Positions 17,831 to 27,397 are shown, numbered from the stretch's first letter. The stretch: 64,000 nt of DNA from Rhodospirillaceae bacterium (GCA_009772935.1 WOUR01000021.1:1-64000), one strand, 5' to 3'. A program made the numbers and translations. Notes: generated by a model not told the origin, from the letters alone.

Positions 17831-18299
17831 CCTGCGGCGTGAGCCGCGCGAGCAGGCCACGCGTGGCGGACTCGATCATGCCGATGGCACGCTCGTAGTC
17901 GTCGGCCGTGCCGCCGAACGGGTCGGGGATGTCGAGGATTCCGAGCGGGGGAGCGTAGCTCATCAGGAGCTTCGGCTTGTCCGCGAGATCGCGCGGCGCC
18001 AGCCAGCGCATCTCGACGAGATGGCCGCGGGTCATCGCCAGCACATGGTCGAAGTGCCTGATGTCCTCGCCCGTGATCTGGCGGGCGCGGATGCCGGTGA
18101 TGTCGTAACCCCGCGCCGCCGCCGCATCGATGGCGGGCTGGGTCGGCGGCTGGCCGACATGGCTGGCGCCGGTGCCGGCGGAATCGATCTCGAAGGCGTC
18201 GGCGAGGCCAGCTTTGACGGCCAGCGAGCGGAACACGCCCTCGGCCGTGGGCGATCGGCAGAGATTTGCAGTGCAGACGAACAGGATGCCAATGGTCAT
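17814..18299 (-). CDS. Low-molecular-weight protein-tyrosine phosphatase
   Basis: A 161-residue LMW phosphatase. The start at 18299 places the catalytic P-loop at the usual position: VCTANLCRSPTAEG (CX5R, Cys at about residue 9). The general-acid loop is DIPDPFGG near the C-terminus. Such enzymes dephosphorylate tyrosine-phosphorylated proteins or arsenate. It is divergent from the sirtuin gene with a 35-bp gap, and overlaps the amidase-like gene by 17 bp at its end. Confidence 0.92.
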   Translation of the reverse strand: MTIGILFVCTANLCRSPTAEGVFRSLAVKAGLADAFEIDSAGTGASHVGQPPTQPAIDAAAARGYDITGIRARQITGEDIRHFDHVLAMTRGHLVEMRWLAPRDLADKPKLLMSYAPPLGILDIPDPFGGTADDYERAIGMIESATRGLLARLTPQVKKAI

Positions 18300-18334
18300 G
18301 GTCGCCGACCCTAGCACGGCGCTAGATTGGCGGC

Positions 18335-19069
18335 ATGCATCAGGATTTCTTCCCGCCCGGCATCGCCGTGCTGACCGGCGCCGGCATTTCCAAGGAAAGC
18401 GGGATCGATACGTTTCGCGACGCCGACGGGCTGTGGACCCGGATCGACCTCGAGGAGGTGGCGACCCTAGAAGCCTGGCACCGCGACAAGAAGAAGGTGC
18501 TCGACTTCTACAACGGGACACGCGCCATGTTCCGCGCGGCCGGCATCGCCCCGAACGACGCGCACAGGGCACTGGCCCGGCTCGAGCGGGAGTATGACGG
18601 TGAAGTGACGATCATTACCCAGAACATCGACCTGCTGCACGAGCAGGCCGGGTCGAAACGGGTGATCCACATGCATGGGCAAGACGGCGAAATCCGCTGC
18701 ATGGCATGCAAGACGGTGTTCGCCTCCGATCACGACCTGAATCCCACGTCGATCTGCCCTCACTGCAATGCGGTAGGCGAGCTCCGGCCCAACATCGTCT
18801 GGTTCGGCGAGATGCCGCTGCATCTCGACGAGATCTACGAGGTGCTGGAGCGCTGCGGCCTCTTCCTGGCGATCGGCACGTCGGGCGAGGTCTATCCGGC
18901 CGCCGGCTTCGTCCTGCATGTGCGCCGCCATGCGCCGCGCGCCCGTACGGTCGAGCTCAACCTAGAGCCGACCGGCAACAAGAGCCTGTTCCAGGAACAT
19001 ATCTATGGCCCCGCCACCCAGACCGTGCCGCCCTATGTGGCGCGGGTGCTGACGCAGGGCTGGCGATAA
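18335..19069 (+). CDS. cobB: NAD-dependent protein deacylase (sirtuin, CobB-like)
   Basis: A 244-residue sirtuin. NAD-binding motifs: GAGISKESGIDTFRDADGLW (about residues 13-32), TQNID, catalytic HMHG (His about 111), and a zinc site of two Cys pairs (CMAC and CPHC). Following the NAD motif is FYNGTR, which resembles the Tyr/Arg pair of class III sirtuins that accept succinyl or malonyl groups, but with one extra residue between the two. Deacylates lysines of metabolic enzymes such as acyl-CoA synthetases; the next gene is an acyl-CoA dehydrogenase 26 bp downstream. Confidence 0.93.
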   Translation: MHQDFFPPGIAVLTGAGISKESGIDTFRDADGLWTRIDLEEVATLEAWHRDKKKVLDFYNGTRAMFRAAGIAPNDAHRALARLEREYDGEVTIITQNIDLLHEQAGSKRVIHMHGQDGEIRCMACKTVFASDHDLNPTSICPHCNAVGELRPNIVWFGEMPLHLDEIYEVLERCGLFLAIGTSGEVYPAAGFVLHVRRHAPRARTVELNLEPTGNKSLFQEHIYGPATQTVPPYVARVLTQGWR

Positions 19070-19095
19070 AGCGAGAAGAAGAGACGGAGGAAACC

Positions 19096-20877
19096 ATGCC
19101 TGACATGACTCATATGCCGCACGGCGCACATCACATCGCCGCCGATGCGCACGGCCAGAACTTCTACTCCATCGACCGGCAGTTCCAGGACCTGATGCGG
19201 CTCTACATGGAGCCCGCCCTGCTGCATCAGGTGACACCGCATTTCGAGCGGCTGGGCGGGCTGGCCGGCGGCCGGCTCGACGAGCTGGCGATGATCGCCG
19301 ACAAGCATCCGCCGGTGCTGCACCCGCGCGACCGCTTCGGCCGCGACGAGGACTGGATCGACTACCACCCCGCCTACCGCGAGATGGAGAAGATCGCCTA
19401 CGAGGAATTCGGCATGCACGCGATGAGCCATCGCGCCGGCGTGCTCGGCCTGGCGGAGCCGGCACACCCGCTGGTGAAATACGCCTTTACCTATCTCTTC
19501 GTACAAGGCGAGTTCGGGCTGATGTGCCCGGTCTCGATGTCGGACACGTCGAACTTTACGATGAAGACCCACGCCTCGCCCGAGCTCAAGCGCCTGCTGA
19601 TGGACCGGCTGCTGAGCCAGGACCCGGCCGACATGATGAAGGGCGCGCAGCTGATGACGGAAAAGGCTGGCGGCTCCGACGTCGGCGCGCTGGAGACCGA
19701 GGCCGAGCGCATCGGCGTCGGCGCCGACGGGATCGAGCGCTGGAAGATCTACGGCCAGAAGTGGTTCTGCAGCCACGCCGATGCCGACCTGGCCTTGATC
19801 CTCGCCCGACCGCGCGGCGCGGCGGCGGGCACGCGGGGCCTCGCCATGTTCGCCCTGCCGCGGCGCCTCGAGGACGGCTCGCGCAACAGCTACCGGATCG
19901 TGCGCCTAAAGGACAAGCTGGGCACGCGCTCCATGGCGTCGGGCGAGATCGTGCTCGACGGCGCCACCGCCTATCTGGTCGGCGATGTGAACCACGGCTT
20001 CAAGCAGATGATGAGCCAGGTCAACCTGTCGCGACTGAGCCATGGCGTGCGCGCCGCGTCGATGATGCGTCGCTGCCTCAACGAGGCGCTGGCCGCCGCG
20101 CGCGGCCGCCGCGCCTTCGGCAAACCTACGTCGGAATATCCGCTGCTGCGCCGCCAGCTCATGAAGATCATGCTGCCGACCGAGCAGGCGCTGTCGATGT
20201 TCGCCTTCTCCGCCGACGCGATGGGCCGCGCCGATAAAGGCGACAAGGACGCCGCGAACCTGCTGCGCATCCTGACGCCGGTCTACAAGTTCCGCGCCTG
20301 CCGCGACAACATCCCGGTCGCCAGCGCCGCCCTCGAGGTCCGCGGCGGCATCGGCTACATCGAGGAATGGGTGACGGCGCGGCTGGTCCGCGACGCCCAG
20401 ATCGGCACGATCTGGGAGGGCACCTCCAACATCAACGCGCTGGACGTGGTACAGCGCGCCGTCGGCAAGTCGGGCGGCCATAAGACTCTCTCTGCCGCGC
20501 TCAAGGCGAAGTACGAACCGAGCGGCGCCCTGCCCGGTCAGTACAAGGGCCTGCTGGGCGCCACGCTCGACAGGGTCGAACGCTTCGTCGAGGCGGTCGC
20601 TGCCGACCCCAAGCACGAGAAACGCTCCCGCCTCGCCGCCGGCGTGCTCTATCACGCCACGAGCGCCGCGCTGCTCGCCTGGGAAGGCGCCACCCTGGGT
20701 GCTCAAGGCGGCGACGCCCGTCGCCTCCTGTTGTCGCGTCTGGTCATCGAACACCGCCTCGCCCCGCAGGACCCGCTGTCGCTCGGCGAATCCGGCTGGG
20801 AAGAGGAAGCGATCAACCTCCTCCTCCACGACGCGCCGGTACCGCTGGCGAAGGCGGCGGCGCTAGTGGCGGCATGA
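19096..20877 (+). CDS. Acyl-CoA dehydrogenase family protein (long, AidB-like type)
   Basis: A 593-residue flavoprotein starting at ATG 19096 behind a GGAGG site. The long form has an N-terminal extension before the dehydrogenase core (FLMCPVSMSDT-like FAD region; TEKAGGSDVGALET; RNSYRIVRLKDKLGTRSMASGEI) and a C-terminal helical domain. The motif RGGIGYIEEW and IGTIWEGTSNINALDVVQRAV resembles AidB-type and long-chain members. Oxidises an unknown acyl-CoA. Co-directional with the sirtuin; convergent with the CoA-transferase operon. Confidence 0.88.
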   Translation: MPDMTHMPHGAHHIAADAHGQNFYSIDRQFQDLMRLYMEPALLHQVTPHFERLGGLAGGRLDELAMIADKHPPVLHPRDRFGRDEDWIDYHPAYREMEKIAYEEFGMHAMSHRAGVLGLAEPAHPLVKYAFTYLFVQGEFGLMCPVSMSDTSNFTMKTHASPELKRLLMDRLLSQDPADMMKGAQLMTEKAGGSDVGALETEAERIGVGADGIERWKIYGQKWFCSHADADLALILARPRGAAAGTRGLAMFALPRRLEDGSRNSYRIVRLKDKLGTRSMASGEIVLDGATAYLVGDVNHGFKQMMSQVNLSRLSHGVRAASMMRRCLNEALAAARGRRAFGKPTSEYPLLRRQLMKIMLPTEQALSMFAFSADAMGRADKGDKDAANLLRILTPVYKFRACRDNIPVASAALEVRGGIGYIEEWVTARLVRDAQIGTIWEGTSNINALDVVQRAVGKSGGHKTLSAALKAKYEPSGALPGQYKGLLGATLDRVERFVEAVAADPKHEKRSRLAAGVLYHATSAALLAWEGATLGAQGGDARRLLLSRLVIEHRLAPQDPLSLGESGWEEEAINLLLHDAPVPLAKAAALVAA

Positions 20878-20898
20878 AGATAAAGGTCCCTCGCTGCG

Positions 20899-22005
20899 CT
20901 AACGCTTCAGGACTTCCTCCGTGTGTTCGCCCAGCAGCGGTTCGCGATAGAGCGGGCTCGACGGTTCGTTCCTGAAGCGCACCACGGGACCGAAGTGGAG
21001 GCGGCCCTGCTCGTCCGTCACCATGAAGCCGCGCTTCTGCAGGTTGGCGTCGGCGATGGCCTCGGGGAGCGTGTTGACCGGGCCGTAGCAGATGTCGAGC
21101 GTTGCCAGATACTCCATCCAGTGGGCAAGCGGCTTCGACTTGAAGGTATCGGCGAGGAAGTCCATCACCGGCTGCTGGTGGGCGCCGGGCCATTCGCAAA
21201 CCCCGGCCATCTCCGGTTTGCCGAGTGCCCCCAAGAGATTCTTGATGAACTTCATCTCCTGGCCTGCGATCACGAGCTGGCGGCCGTCGGACGTGTCGTA
21301 GACGCGATAGAAGGCCGAGCCGCCGGTCGTGCGCTGCTGCTTCACGTCGGGCGCCTTGTTCTCCGCGAAGGTCGTGCCGACCACGTTGGCGCAGGAGGCC
21401 ATCAGCGATTCGTGCATCGAGACGTCGATATAGTCGCCGCGGCCGGTGTCCTTGCGGCGCAACAGCGCCATCAGCACACCGGCCAGGCCATGAAGACCGC
21501 TGACGAGGTCGGCGACCGGGATGCCGGGGATCGCCGGCCGGCCATCGTCGCCCAGGGTCAGGCTCAGCACACCGGTCATCGCCTCCAGCGCGAGATCGTG
21601 CGCGGCACGGCCGGGATAGGCACCGTCCTGGCCGAAGGCGCTGATCGAGCAATAGACGATGCCCGGGTTCTTCGCGGCGATGGCGTCGTAGCCGATGCCG
21701 AAGCGCGCGGCGACGCCGGGCCGGAACGATTCGACCAGCACGTCGGCTTCGCAGGCGAGACGAAAGAGATCGGCGCGGCCCTGCTCGCTTTTGAGGTCGA
21801 GCACGACGCTCTTCTTGCCGCGGCCCATGTTGCGGAAGAACACCGAGGTGCGCTGGTCGGGCGGCAGGATGTGGCGGCCGGGATCGCCCTCGTCCGGCGG
21901 CTCGACCTTGATCACCTCGGCGCCGTGATCGGCCAGCGACGTAGTGAGGTAGGGGCCCGGCAGGAACCAGGAGAGATCGACGACCTTGATGCCCTGAAGT
22001 TTCAT
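20899..22005 (-). CDS. Class III (CaiB/BaiF) CoA-transferase
   Basis: A 368-residue formyl-CoA-transferase-type enzyme. The start MKLQGIKVVDLSWFLPGPYLT and the CoA-binding stretch ADHGAEVIKVEPPDEGDPGR are diagnostic. At the position of the catalytic Asp in well-studied members the sequence reads DVSMHESLMA, so Glu199 replaces Asp; Glu is found in part of the family. It moves CoA between two carboxylic acids. Last gene of an acyl-CoA dehydrogenase/CoA-transferase/CoA-transferase operon; its ATG overlaps the preceding stop by 4 bp. Confidence 0.92.
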   Translation of the reverse strand: MKLQGIKVVDLSWFLPGPYLTTSLADHGAEVIKVEPPDEGDPGRHILPPDQRTSVFFRNMGRGKKSVVLDLKSEQGRADLFRLACEADVLVESFRPGVAARFGIGYDAIAAKNPGIVYCSISAFGQDGAYPGRAAHDLALEAMTGVLSLTLGDDGRPAIPGIPVADLVSGLHGLAGVLMALLRRKDTGRGDYIDVSMHESLMASCANVVGTTFAENKAPDVKQQRTTGGSAFYRVYDTSDGRQLVIAGQEMKFIKNLLGALGKPEMAGVCEWPGAHQQPVMDFLADTFKSKPLAHWMEYLATLDICYGPVNTLPEAIADANLQKRGFMVTDEQGRLHFGPVVRFRNEPSSPLYREPLLGEHTEEVLKR

Positions 22006-23153
22006 GTTGTCTTGCCCAGAATTGCCTCGTTGTCGGCGCCGAGGGCCGCGCAGGCGGCCTGCGCCGGGCGCTCGCCGTCGATACGCAGCGGATTGGCGAG
22101 GACGCGCAGCTCGCCTTTGACCGAATGCGGCACGACGGAGACCATCCCAATCGCGCGCGCAAAGGAACTGTCGAGTGCCTGGTCCAAACGATAAACGGGC
22201 GCTGCAGGCAGCAAACCGTTCATCGCAGCGAGCCACTCTGCCGTCGTGCGCGTGCGGAACGTCACGTCGAGTTCGGCCGACATCGAAGCGCGATTGCGCG
22301 CGCGTGTGTTGGGATCGGGAAAGCGCGGGTCGGCCGCGAGATCGCCGCGGCCCATCACCTCGCAGAGGCTCAGCCAGAATTTCTGCGTCATGCACATGAT
22401 GAAGATCCAGCCATCCTTCGTCGGGAAGGTCTGGACCGGCGCCAGCGAGAGATGCGCGCTGCGCGGCACGCGCGGCGAGACATCGCCCTCGTTCAGGTAC
22501 CAGAGGCCGGGGTAGGTGAGCTGGTGCATGGCGACGTCATAGAGGCAGGTATCGACGTCGCAGCCCTGCCCCGTCGTACGGGCCCGCAGCAGGCAGCTCA
22601 GCAGACCGACGATGCCCGTCAGGCCGCTCATGCTGTCGATCATCGAGACGCCGACACGGGTCGGCGGCCCGTCGGGCTCGCCGGTCAGCTCCATCAGCCC
22701 GGCCTCGGCCTGCATCAGGAAGTCGTAGCCGGGCCAGTCTTGGCGCTCGTTGTCGCGCCCGTAGGCCGAGATGTGCAGGCAAACGATCGACGGCTTGAGG
22801 TGTTTCAGGCTGGCATAGTCGATCCCGAGCTTCGCCGGCTGGGTGCCACGCAGGTTGTTCACGACGCAGGCGGCGCCCTTCACCAGCGCCTCGAACTGCC
22901 GCCGCCCCGCCTCCGACTTCATGTCGAGCGTCACGCTCTTCTTGCCGAGGTTCCACGCCTGGAAATACTCGCTGTCGTTCTCGCCGAGCTTGTACGGCCC
23001 AACCTGGCGCGAGGGATCGCCGCCCACGGGCGCCTCTATCTTGATCACCTCGGCACCCAACTCGGCCAGGAACATCGTGCCGTACGGGCCGGCGCCAAAC
23101 TGTTCGAGCGTGAGGACGCGGATGCCTTCGAGAGGCTTGCCGGCCCTGCTCAC
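22002..23153 (-). CDS. Class III (CaiB/BaiF) CoA-transferase
   Basis: A 383-residue paralogue of the downstream gene, starting at GTG 23153 (SRAGKPLEGIRVLTLEQFGAGPYGTMFLAELGAEVIKIE). The catalytic aspartate is kept: VDTCLYDVAMHQL. Both ends overlap the neighbours by 4 bp, so the three genes are tightly coupled. Having two different CaiB-type proteins side by side suggests either a heteromeric enzyme or activation of two acids in one pathway. The starting substrate is unknown. Confidence 0.92.
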   Translation of the reverse strand: MSRAGKPLEGIRVLTLEQFGAGPYGTMFLAELGAEVIKIEAPVGGDPSRQVGPYKLGENDSEYFQAWNLGKKSVTLDMKSEAGRRQFEALVKGAACVVNNLRGTQPAKLGIDYASLKHLKPSIVCLHISAYGRDNERQDWPGYDFLMQAEAGLMELTGEPDGPPTRVGVSMIDSMSGLTGIVGLLSCLLRARTTGQGCDVDTCLYDVAMHQLTYPGLWYLNEGDVSPRVPRSAHLSLAPVQTFPTKDGWIFIMCMTQKFWLSLCEVMGRGDLAADPRFPDPNTRARNRASMSAELDVTFRTRTTAEWLAAMNGLLPAAPVYRLDQALDSSFARAIGMVSVVPHSVKGELRVLANPLRIDGERPAQAACAALGADNEAILGKTT

Positions 23154-24310
23154 GAGATCGGGTTCCGCTTGATCAACTGCCGCGCGATGATGATGCGCTG
23201 CATCTCGTTGGTACCTTCGCCGATGCAGGTCAGCGGCGCATCGCGATAGAGGCGTTCGATGTCGTATTCCTTGGAGTAACCATAAGCGCCGTGGATGCGC
23301 ATCGATTCGATGCTGTTCTCCAGCGCCGCTTCCGAGGCGAAATACTTCGCCATGCCCGCTTCCATGTCGCAGCGTTCGCCGCGATCGAAGATGGCCGCCG
23401 CATCGAGCGTCAAAAGGCGCGCGGCACGGGCGCGCGTCGCCATCTCGCCGAGCTTGAGCTGGATCGCCTGGTGCTCGCAGATCGGCTTGCCGAACGTCCT
23501 GCGCATCTGGGAGTAGCTCGTGGCGAGCCTGAGCGCCCCTTCGGCGATGCCGACACCGCGCGAGGCGACGTTGATGCGGCCGAGTTCGAGCCCGCCCGCG
23601 ACCTGCGCGAAGCCCTGGCCCTCGACCTCGCCGATCAGATGATCGGCCGGGATCCTGTAGTCCTCGAACACCAGCTCGCCGGAATCGATCGACTTGTAGC
23701 CGAGCTTCTCCAGCTTGCGGCCGACCGTGAAGCCCGGCCCCTTGGGCGTGATGAACAGGCTCATGCCGGTGTGACGCGGGTTGGCCTCGGGATCGGTCTT
23801 CACCAGCATGGCGAAGCAGTGGCCCTCGATGCCGTTGGAGATCCAGGTCTTGGTGCCGTTGATCACGTAGCCGTCGTTGCCGTCGCGCTTGGCGACCATG
23901 CGGATCGACTGCAGGTCGGTGCCGGCATCGGGTTCGGTGAGCGCCAGCCCGCCGCGGATCTCGCCCGACGCGAACTTGGGCAGCCAGCGCTCCTTCTGGC
24001 GCAGCGTGCCGAACTTCTCGACCGCCAGCGCCAGCATCAGGTGGGAATTGAAGATGCCGGTGATGGCCATCCACACCGATGAGACGCGCATCACGATCTC
24101 GGCGTAGGTCGTGGCCGGCAGGCCGAGGCCGCCATAATCCGGGCTGATCGTGGCGCCGAACAGGCCGAGTTCCTTCATCTGTTCGACGATCTCTGCCGGC
24201 CATCTGTCGGCATGGTCGAATTCCTTCACGCGCGGCGCCACCTCCCGCTCGATCCAGCGGTCGATAGTGGCAAGCAGCTGGGCCTCATCGGCCTTGTCGA
24301 TCGTCTTCAT
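23150..24310 (-). CDS. Acyl-CoA dehydrogenase
   Basis: A 386-residue standard-size acyl-CoA dehydrogenase. Family signatures: GGLALTEPDAGTDLQSI (first signature), WISNGIEGH, RRTFGKPICEHQAIQ, and a C-terminal GEGTNEMQRIIIARQL with the usual catalytic Glu position. First gene of the three-gene operon with two CoA-transferases; together they could activate a carboxylic acid to its CoA ester and desaturate it. The Bug receptor gene 152 bp away on the opposite strand may supply the acid. Confidence 0.93.
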   Translation of the reverse strand: MKTIDKADEAQLLATIDRWIEREVAPRVKEFDHADRWPAEIVEQMKELGLFGATISPDYGGLGLPATTYAEIVMRVSSVWMAITGIFNSHLMLALAVEKFGTLRQKERWLPKFASGEIRGGLALTEPDAGTDLQSIRMVAKRDGNDGYVINGTKTWISNGIEGHCFAMLVKTDPEANPRHTGMSLFITPKGPGFTVGRKLEKLGYKSIDSGELVFEDYRIPADHLIGEVEGQGFAQVAGGLELGRINVASRGVGIAEGALRLATSYSQMRRTFGKPICEHQAIQLKLGEMATRARAARLLTLDAAAIFDRGERCDMEAGMAKYFASEAALENSIESMRIHGAYGYSKEYDIERLYRDAPLTCIGEGTNEMQRIIIARQLIKRNPIS

Positions 24311-24462
24311 TGCGTCCTCCCATCCGCCATCATGCCCGACGGAAGGGGGCGGACAAGGCCGCGGAACCTCAGGACGAAATCCAGACCCGCGACGGCCCTA
24401 GGCGGCACGACACACCTCGTGCATCATCACGCGCAACAAACTCCGAACAAAGGAAAGACGCG

Positions 24463-25437
24463 ATGAGGAGACGTCACTTCACGGCCGGCCTGGCGACGCT
24501 ACCGTTCCTGCCCACCCTTGCCCTGGCGCAGGCCGACGACTGGCCCAACCGCAATGTCCGCATCGTCTGCCCGTTCACGCCGGGTGGCTCGCAGGACAAT
24601 ATTGCCCGCCGCCTTGCGGTGAAACTCAGCGACGAATTCGGCCAGACCTTCGTGGTCGAGAACCGCACCGGCGCCGGCGGATCGATCGCCGCCGACAATG
24701 TCGCCAAGTCGCCGCCCGACGGCTATTCGGTGCTGCTGGGCAACATCGGCAGCCACGCGCTGGTGCCCCATCTGTATCGCAAGCCGGCCTACAATGCCGT
24801 CACCGACCTCGAGACCGTCGCCTGGATCGGGACGCAACCCAACCTCCTCTGCTGCAGCCCCGGCTTCCCGCACGACACTCTGCCCAAACTGATCGCCGCG
24901 GCGAAGAAGGAACCCGGAAGATATTCGTTCGGCTCGTCCGGTCTCGGCACGTCGCCGACGCTGACGATGGAGCTGTTCAAACAGAAGACCGGCGTCGACA
25001 TCACCTTCGTCAGCTATCGCGGCGCAGCCGCTGCGGCCGCCGACGTGCTGGCCGGCCATCTGCCGATGGTGATCTCCAATATCGATTCCCTGATGGGCCA
25101 GGTCAGCGCCGGCAAGCTGAAGCCGATGGCGTCGAGCGGCGCCAAGCGCTCGACGGTCCTGCCGGACACACCGACGTTCGCCGAGGCTGTCTCACCGGAC
25201 CTCGTCGTGACCTCGTGGTCGATCTGGGCGGTGCCGACCGGCACACCGGCGAAGATCAAGGAGCGGCTTCGGATCGCGACGGAGAAGGCGCTGAAGTCGC
25301 CGGATGTGATGGAGAGCATGAAGGCCGGTGGCTTCGAGCCCGGCACCATGACGGTCCCCGAGATCGACGCCTACATCCAGACCGAGATCAAGCGCTGGGG
25401 CGAGGTCATCCGTGCCGCGGGCATCAATCCGCAATAG
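24463..25437 (+). CDS. Bug-family periplasmic binding protein
   Basis: A 324-residue receptor from ATG 24463 (AAGGAAAG upstream). A signal peptide (MRRRHFTAGLATLPFLPTLALA) precedes WPNRNVRIVCPFTPGGSQDNIARRL, VVENRTGAGGSIAADNVAKSPPDGY and the usual C-terminal helices. Divergent from the acyl-CoA dehydrogenase/CoA-transferase operon, so a shared regulated region is likely. Its 3' end overlaps the mug gene by 26 bp. Confidence 0.92.
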   Translation: MRRRHFTAGLATLPFLPTLALAQADDWPNRNVRIVCPFTPGGSQDNIARRLAVKLSDEFGQTFVVENRTGAGGSIAADNVAKSPPDGYSVLLGNIGSHALVPHLYRKPAYNAVTDLETVAWIGTQPNLLCCSPGFPHDTLPKLIAAAKKEPGRYSFGSSGLGTSPTLTMELFKQKTGVDITFVSYRGAAAAAADVLAGHLPMVISNIDSLMGQVSAGKLKPMASSGAKRSTVLPDTPTFAEAVSPDLVVTSWSIWAVPTGTPAKIKERLRIATEKALKSPDVMESMKAGGFEPGTMTVPEIDAYIQTEIKRWGEVIRAAGINPQ

Positions 25438-25954
25438 CGCCCTCATCCCGGACCTGCTGGCGCCGGGTCTCGACCTGGTGTTCTGCGGTACCGCGCCGAG
25501 CCCGGCCTCGTTCAAGGCGCGCGCCTACTACGCCAATCCGGGCAATGCCTTCTGGCCGACCCTGCACGCAGTCGGCCTGACGCCGGAACGATTGACGCCG
25601 CAGCGTTACCCCGAGCTGCTGGCGATGGGCCTCGGACTGACCGACCTCAACAAGACCGAGGTCGGGTCGGACCATGAGCTCACACCCCAGGCGATGGATG
25701 CGCCGTCGCTGCTCGCAAAGCTGCGCCGCTTCCGGCCCGCTGCCATCGCCTTTACGTCCAAGAACGCCGCGTCGCTGGCCCTTGGCATCAAGGCGCCTAC
25801 CTACGGACGGCAGGTGGAGCTTCTCGAAGGAGCGGTGGCCTTCGTGCTGGCCTCGCCCTCGGGCCGCGCCCGCTCCTTCTGGACGCTGGCGCCCTGGAAG
25901 GAGGCCGCCGCTTTTGTCGCCGAACGGCGACGGTTGCGCGAGCGCGCGGCGTGA
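25412..25954 (+). CDS. mug: G/U mismatch-specific DNA glycosylase (Mug)
   Basis: A 180-residue uracil-DNA-glycosylase superfamily protein of the Mug/TDG type. Motif A reads LVFCGTAPSPAS, followed by YYANPGNAFWPTL; the catalytic Asn of classical Mug (GINPG) is replaced by the GTAPS variant seen in many proteobacterial homologues. Motif B is near the C-terminus (VLASPSGRAR). It removes U or ethenoC from mispairs. Starts at GTG 25412 inside the upstream Bug gene and ends with a 4-bp overlap to the DUF1254 gene. Confidence 0.85.
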   Translation: MPRASIRNSALIPDLLAPGLDLVFCGTAPSPASFKARAYYANPGNAFWPTLHAVGLTPERLTPQRYPELLAMGLGLTDLNKTEVGSDHELTPQAMDAPSLLAKLRRFRPAAIAFTSKNAASLALGIKAPTYGRQVELLEGAVAFVLASPSGRARSFWTLAPWKEAAAFVAERRRLRERAA

Positions 25955-27363
25955 GGATCGGCCGCCGCGCCGCGCTGGCCGGGCTGATGGGCCTGCCAGC
26001 GCTGGCGCAAGCCCAGGATACGACGTCGACGCTGCGCGAACTCGCACGGCGCGCCACGATCTACCTCTTTCCCGTCTACGAGATGTATGGCGCCCGCTGG
26101 CGCGCGACGGTCGACGAGACGAACCCGCAGCGTCAGCGGCTCAACCGCTTCCGCCACGTGCCGACGCTCGCCGATCCGCACACGCGCGACGTCACCACGC
26201 CGAACGCCGACACGCTCTATTCCTCTGCCTGGCTCGACCTGTCGCTGGAACCGCTATTCCTGACCGTGCCGCCGGTCGGCGATCTCTATTACAGCTACGC
26301 CTTCATCGACCTGTTCACCGACAACTTCCTCGTCGTCAACAATCGCCTCAAGAGCAACGGCCTGGCGACGCACATGATCGCCGGGCCCAGGTGGAACGGC
26401 GACGCGCCGGGCGACGTGACATTGGTCCGCGCACCCACCACCTCGGCATGGCTGCTCGGCCGCCTCCTGGTCGACGGTCCCGAGGAGCTCGACCGCGTGC
26501 GCATCCTTCAAAATCGCGTGCTCCTCGAAACACCCGACATGCGCAACGAACGGCGCATCCTCGAAACTGGCGAACTGATGCGCTTCCGCACGCAGGCGCC
26601 ACCCGAACCCGTCGCCGACTGGGCAGCCCCCCATCCCGGCGACCCGTTCGACCTGTTCGACATCGGCATGCGGGCATTGGGCGAGAGCCCGCTGCCCGAA
26701 CGCGACCGCCCGCTATTGGAAGCGCTCGCCCCGCTGAAGCTGAAGCCTGGGCGCAGGTTCGACCAACGCGCCTTCAGCGATGCCGAACGGCGCGCCATGC
26801 GCGCCGGCATGGAACAGGGTCATGCCGATATCCGGGCCGCGGCCGGGCGCGGCCGCACGATCGACGGCTGGACCTACGGCGAGCGGCACCTCGGCCATTT
26901 CGGTGACGACTACCTCTATCGCGCCGCCACGGCGCTGACGGCGCTCGGTGCCCTGGTTCCGAGCGAGGCGGCCTATGTGAGCTGCGCGGTCGATGCGGAC
27001 CGGCGTCCCCTCTCCGGTGCCCAACGCTACACGCTCACCTTTCCGGCCGATCGCCTGCCGCCGGCACGCGCTTTCTGGTCGCTGTCGGCCTACGAAGTGA
27101 CCCCGGAGGGCCGGGCCTTGTTCGTCGAGAATCCGATCGCCCGCTACTCGATCGGTGATCATACGCCCGGCCTGACGCGCGGCGACGATGGGTCCCTAAC
27201 GATCTACATTCAGCGCGAACGCCCGCAGGGCGAGCGTGCCGCCAACTGGCTGCCGGCCCCGGCGGGACCGATGCGGCTGGTGCTGCGGGCCTATCAGCCG
27301 GACGAGGTGTTGATCGAAGGCCGCTACCGTGTGCCCGCGGTCCGTCGCAACTCCTCTCCCTGA
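25951..27363 (+). CDS. DUF1254/DUF1214 domain exported protein
   Basis: A 470-residue protein with an N-terminal Tat-like signal (RIGRRAALAGLMGLPALAQAQ). DUF1254 comes first (YLFPVYEMYGARWRATVDE ... TTPNADTLYSSAWLDLS ... PVGDLYYSYAFIDLFTDNF), followed by DUF1214 in the C-terminal third (LTFPADRLPPARAFWSLSAYE ... SIGDHTPGLTRGDDGSLTIYIQ). The family is widespread and exported but has no assigned function. GTG start overlaps the mug stop (GTGA). Confidence 0.88.
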   Translation: MRIGRRAALAGLMGLPALAQAQDTTSTLRELARRATIYLFPVYEMYGARWRATVDETNPQRQRLNRFRHVPTLADPHTRDVTTPNADTLYSSAWLDLSLEPLFLTVPPVGDLYYSYAFIDLFTDNFLVVNNRLKSNGLATHMIAGPRWNGDAPGDVTLVRAPTTSAWLLGRLLVDGPEELDRVRILQNRVLLETPDMRNERRILETGELMRFRTQAPPEPVADWAAPHPGDPFDLFDIGMRALGESPLPERDRPLLEALAPLKLKPGRRFDQRAFSDAERRAMRAGMEQGHADIRAAAGRGRTIDGWTYGERHLGHFGDDYLYRAATALTALGALVPSEAAYVSCAVDADRRPLSGAQRYTLTFPADRLPPARAFWSLSAYEVTPEGRALFVENPIARYSIGDHTPGLTRGDDGSLTIYIQRERPQGERAANWLPAPAGPMRLVLRAYQPDEVLIEGRYRVPAVRRNSSP

Positions 27364-27397
27364 CCGGCGTTGTTCCTGCGAACAAGCAGGAGGCCCC

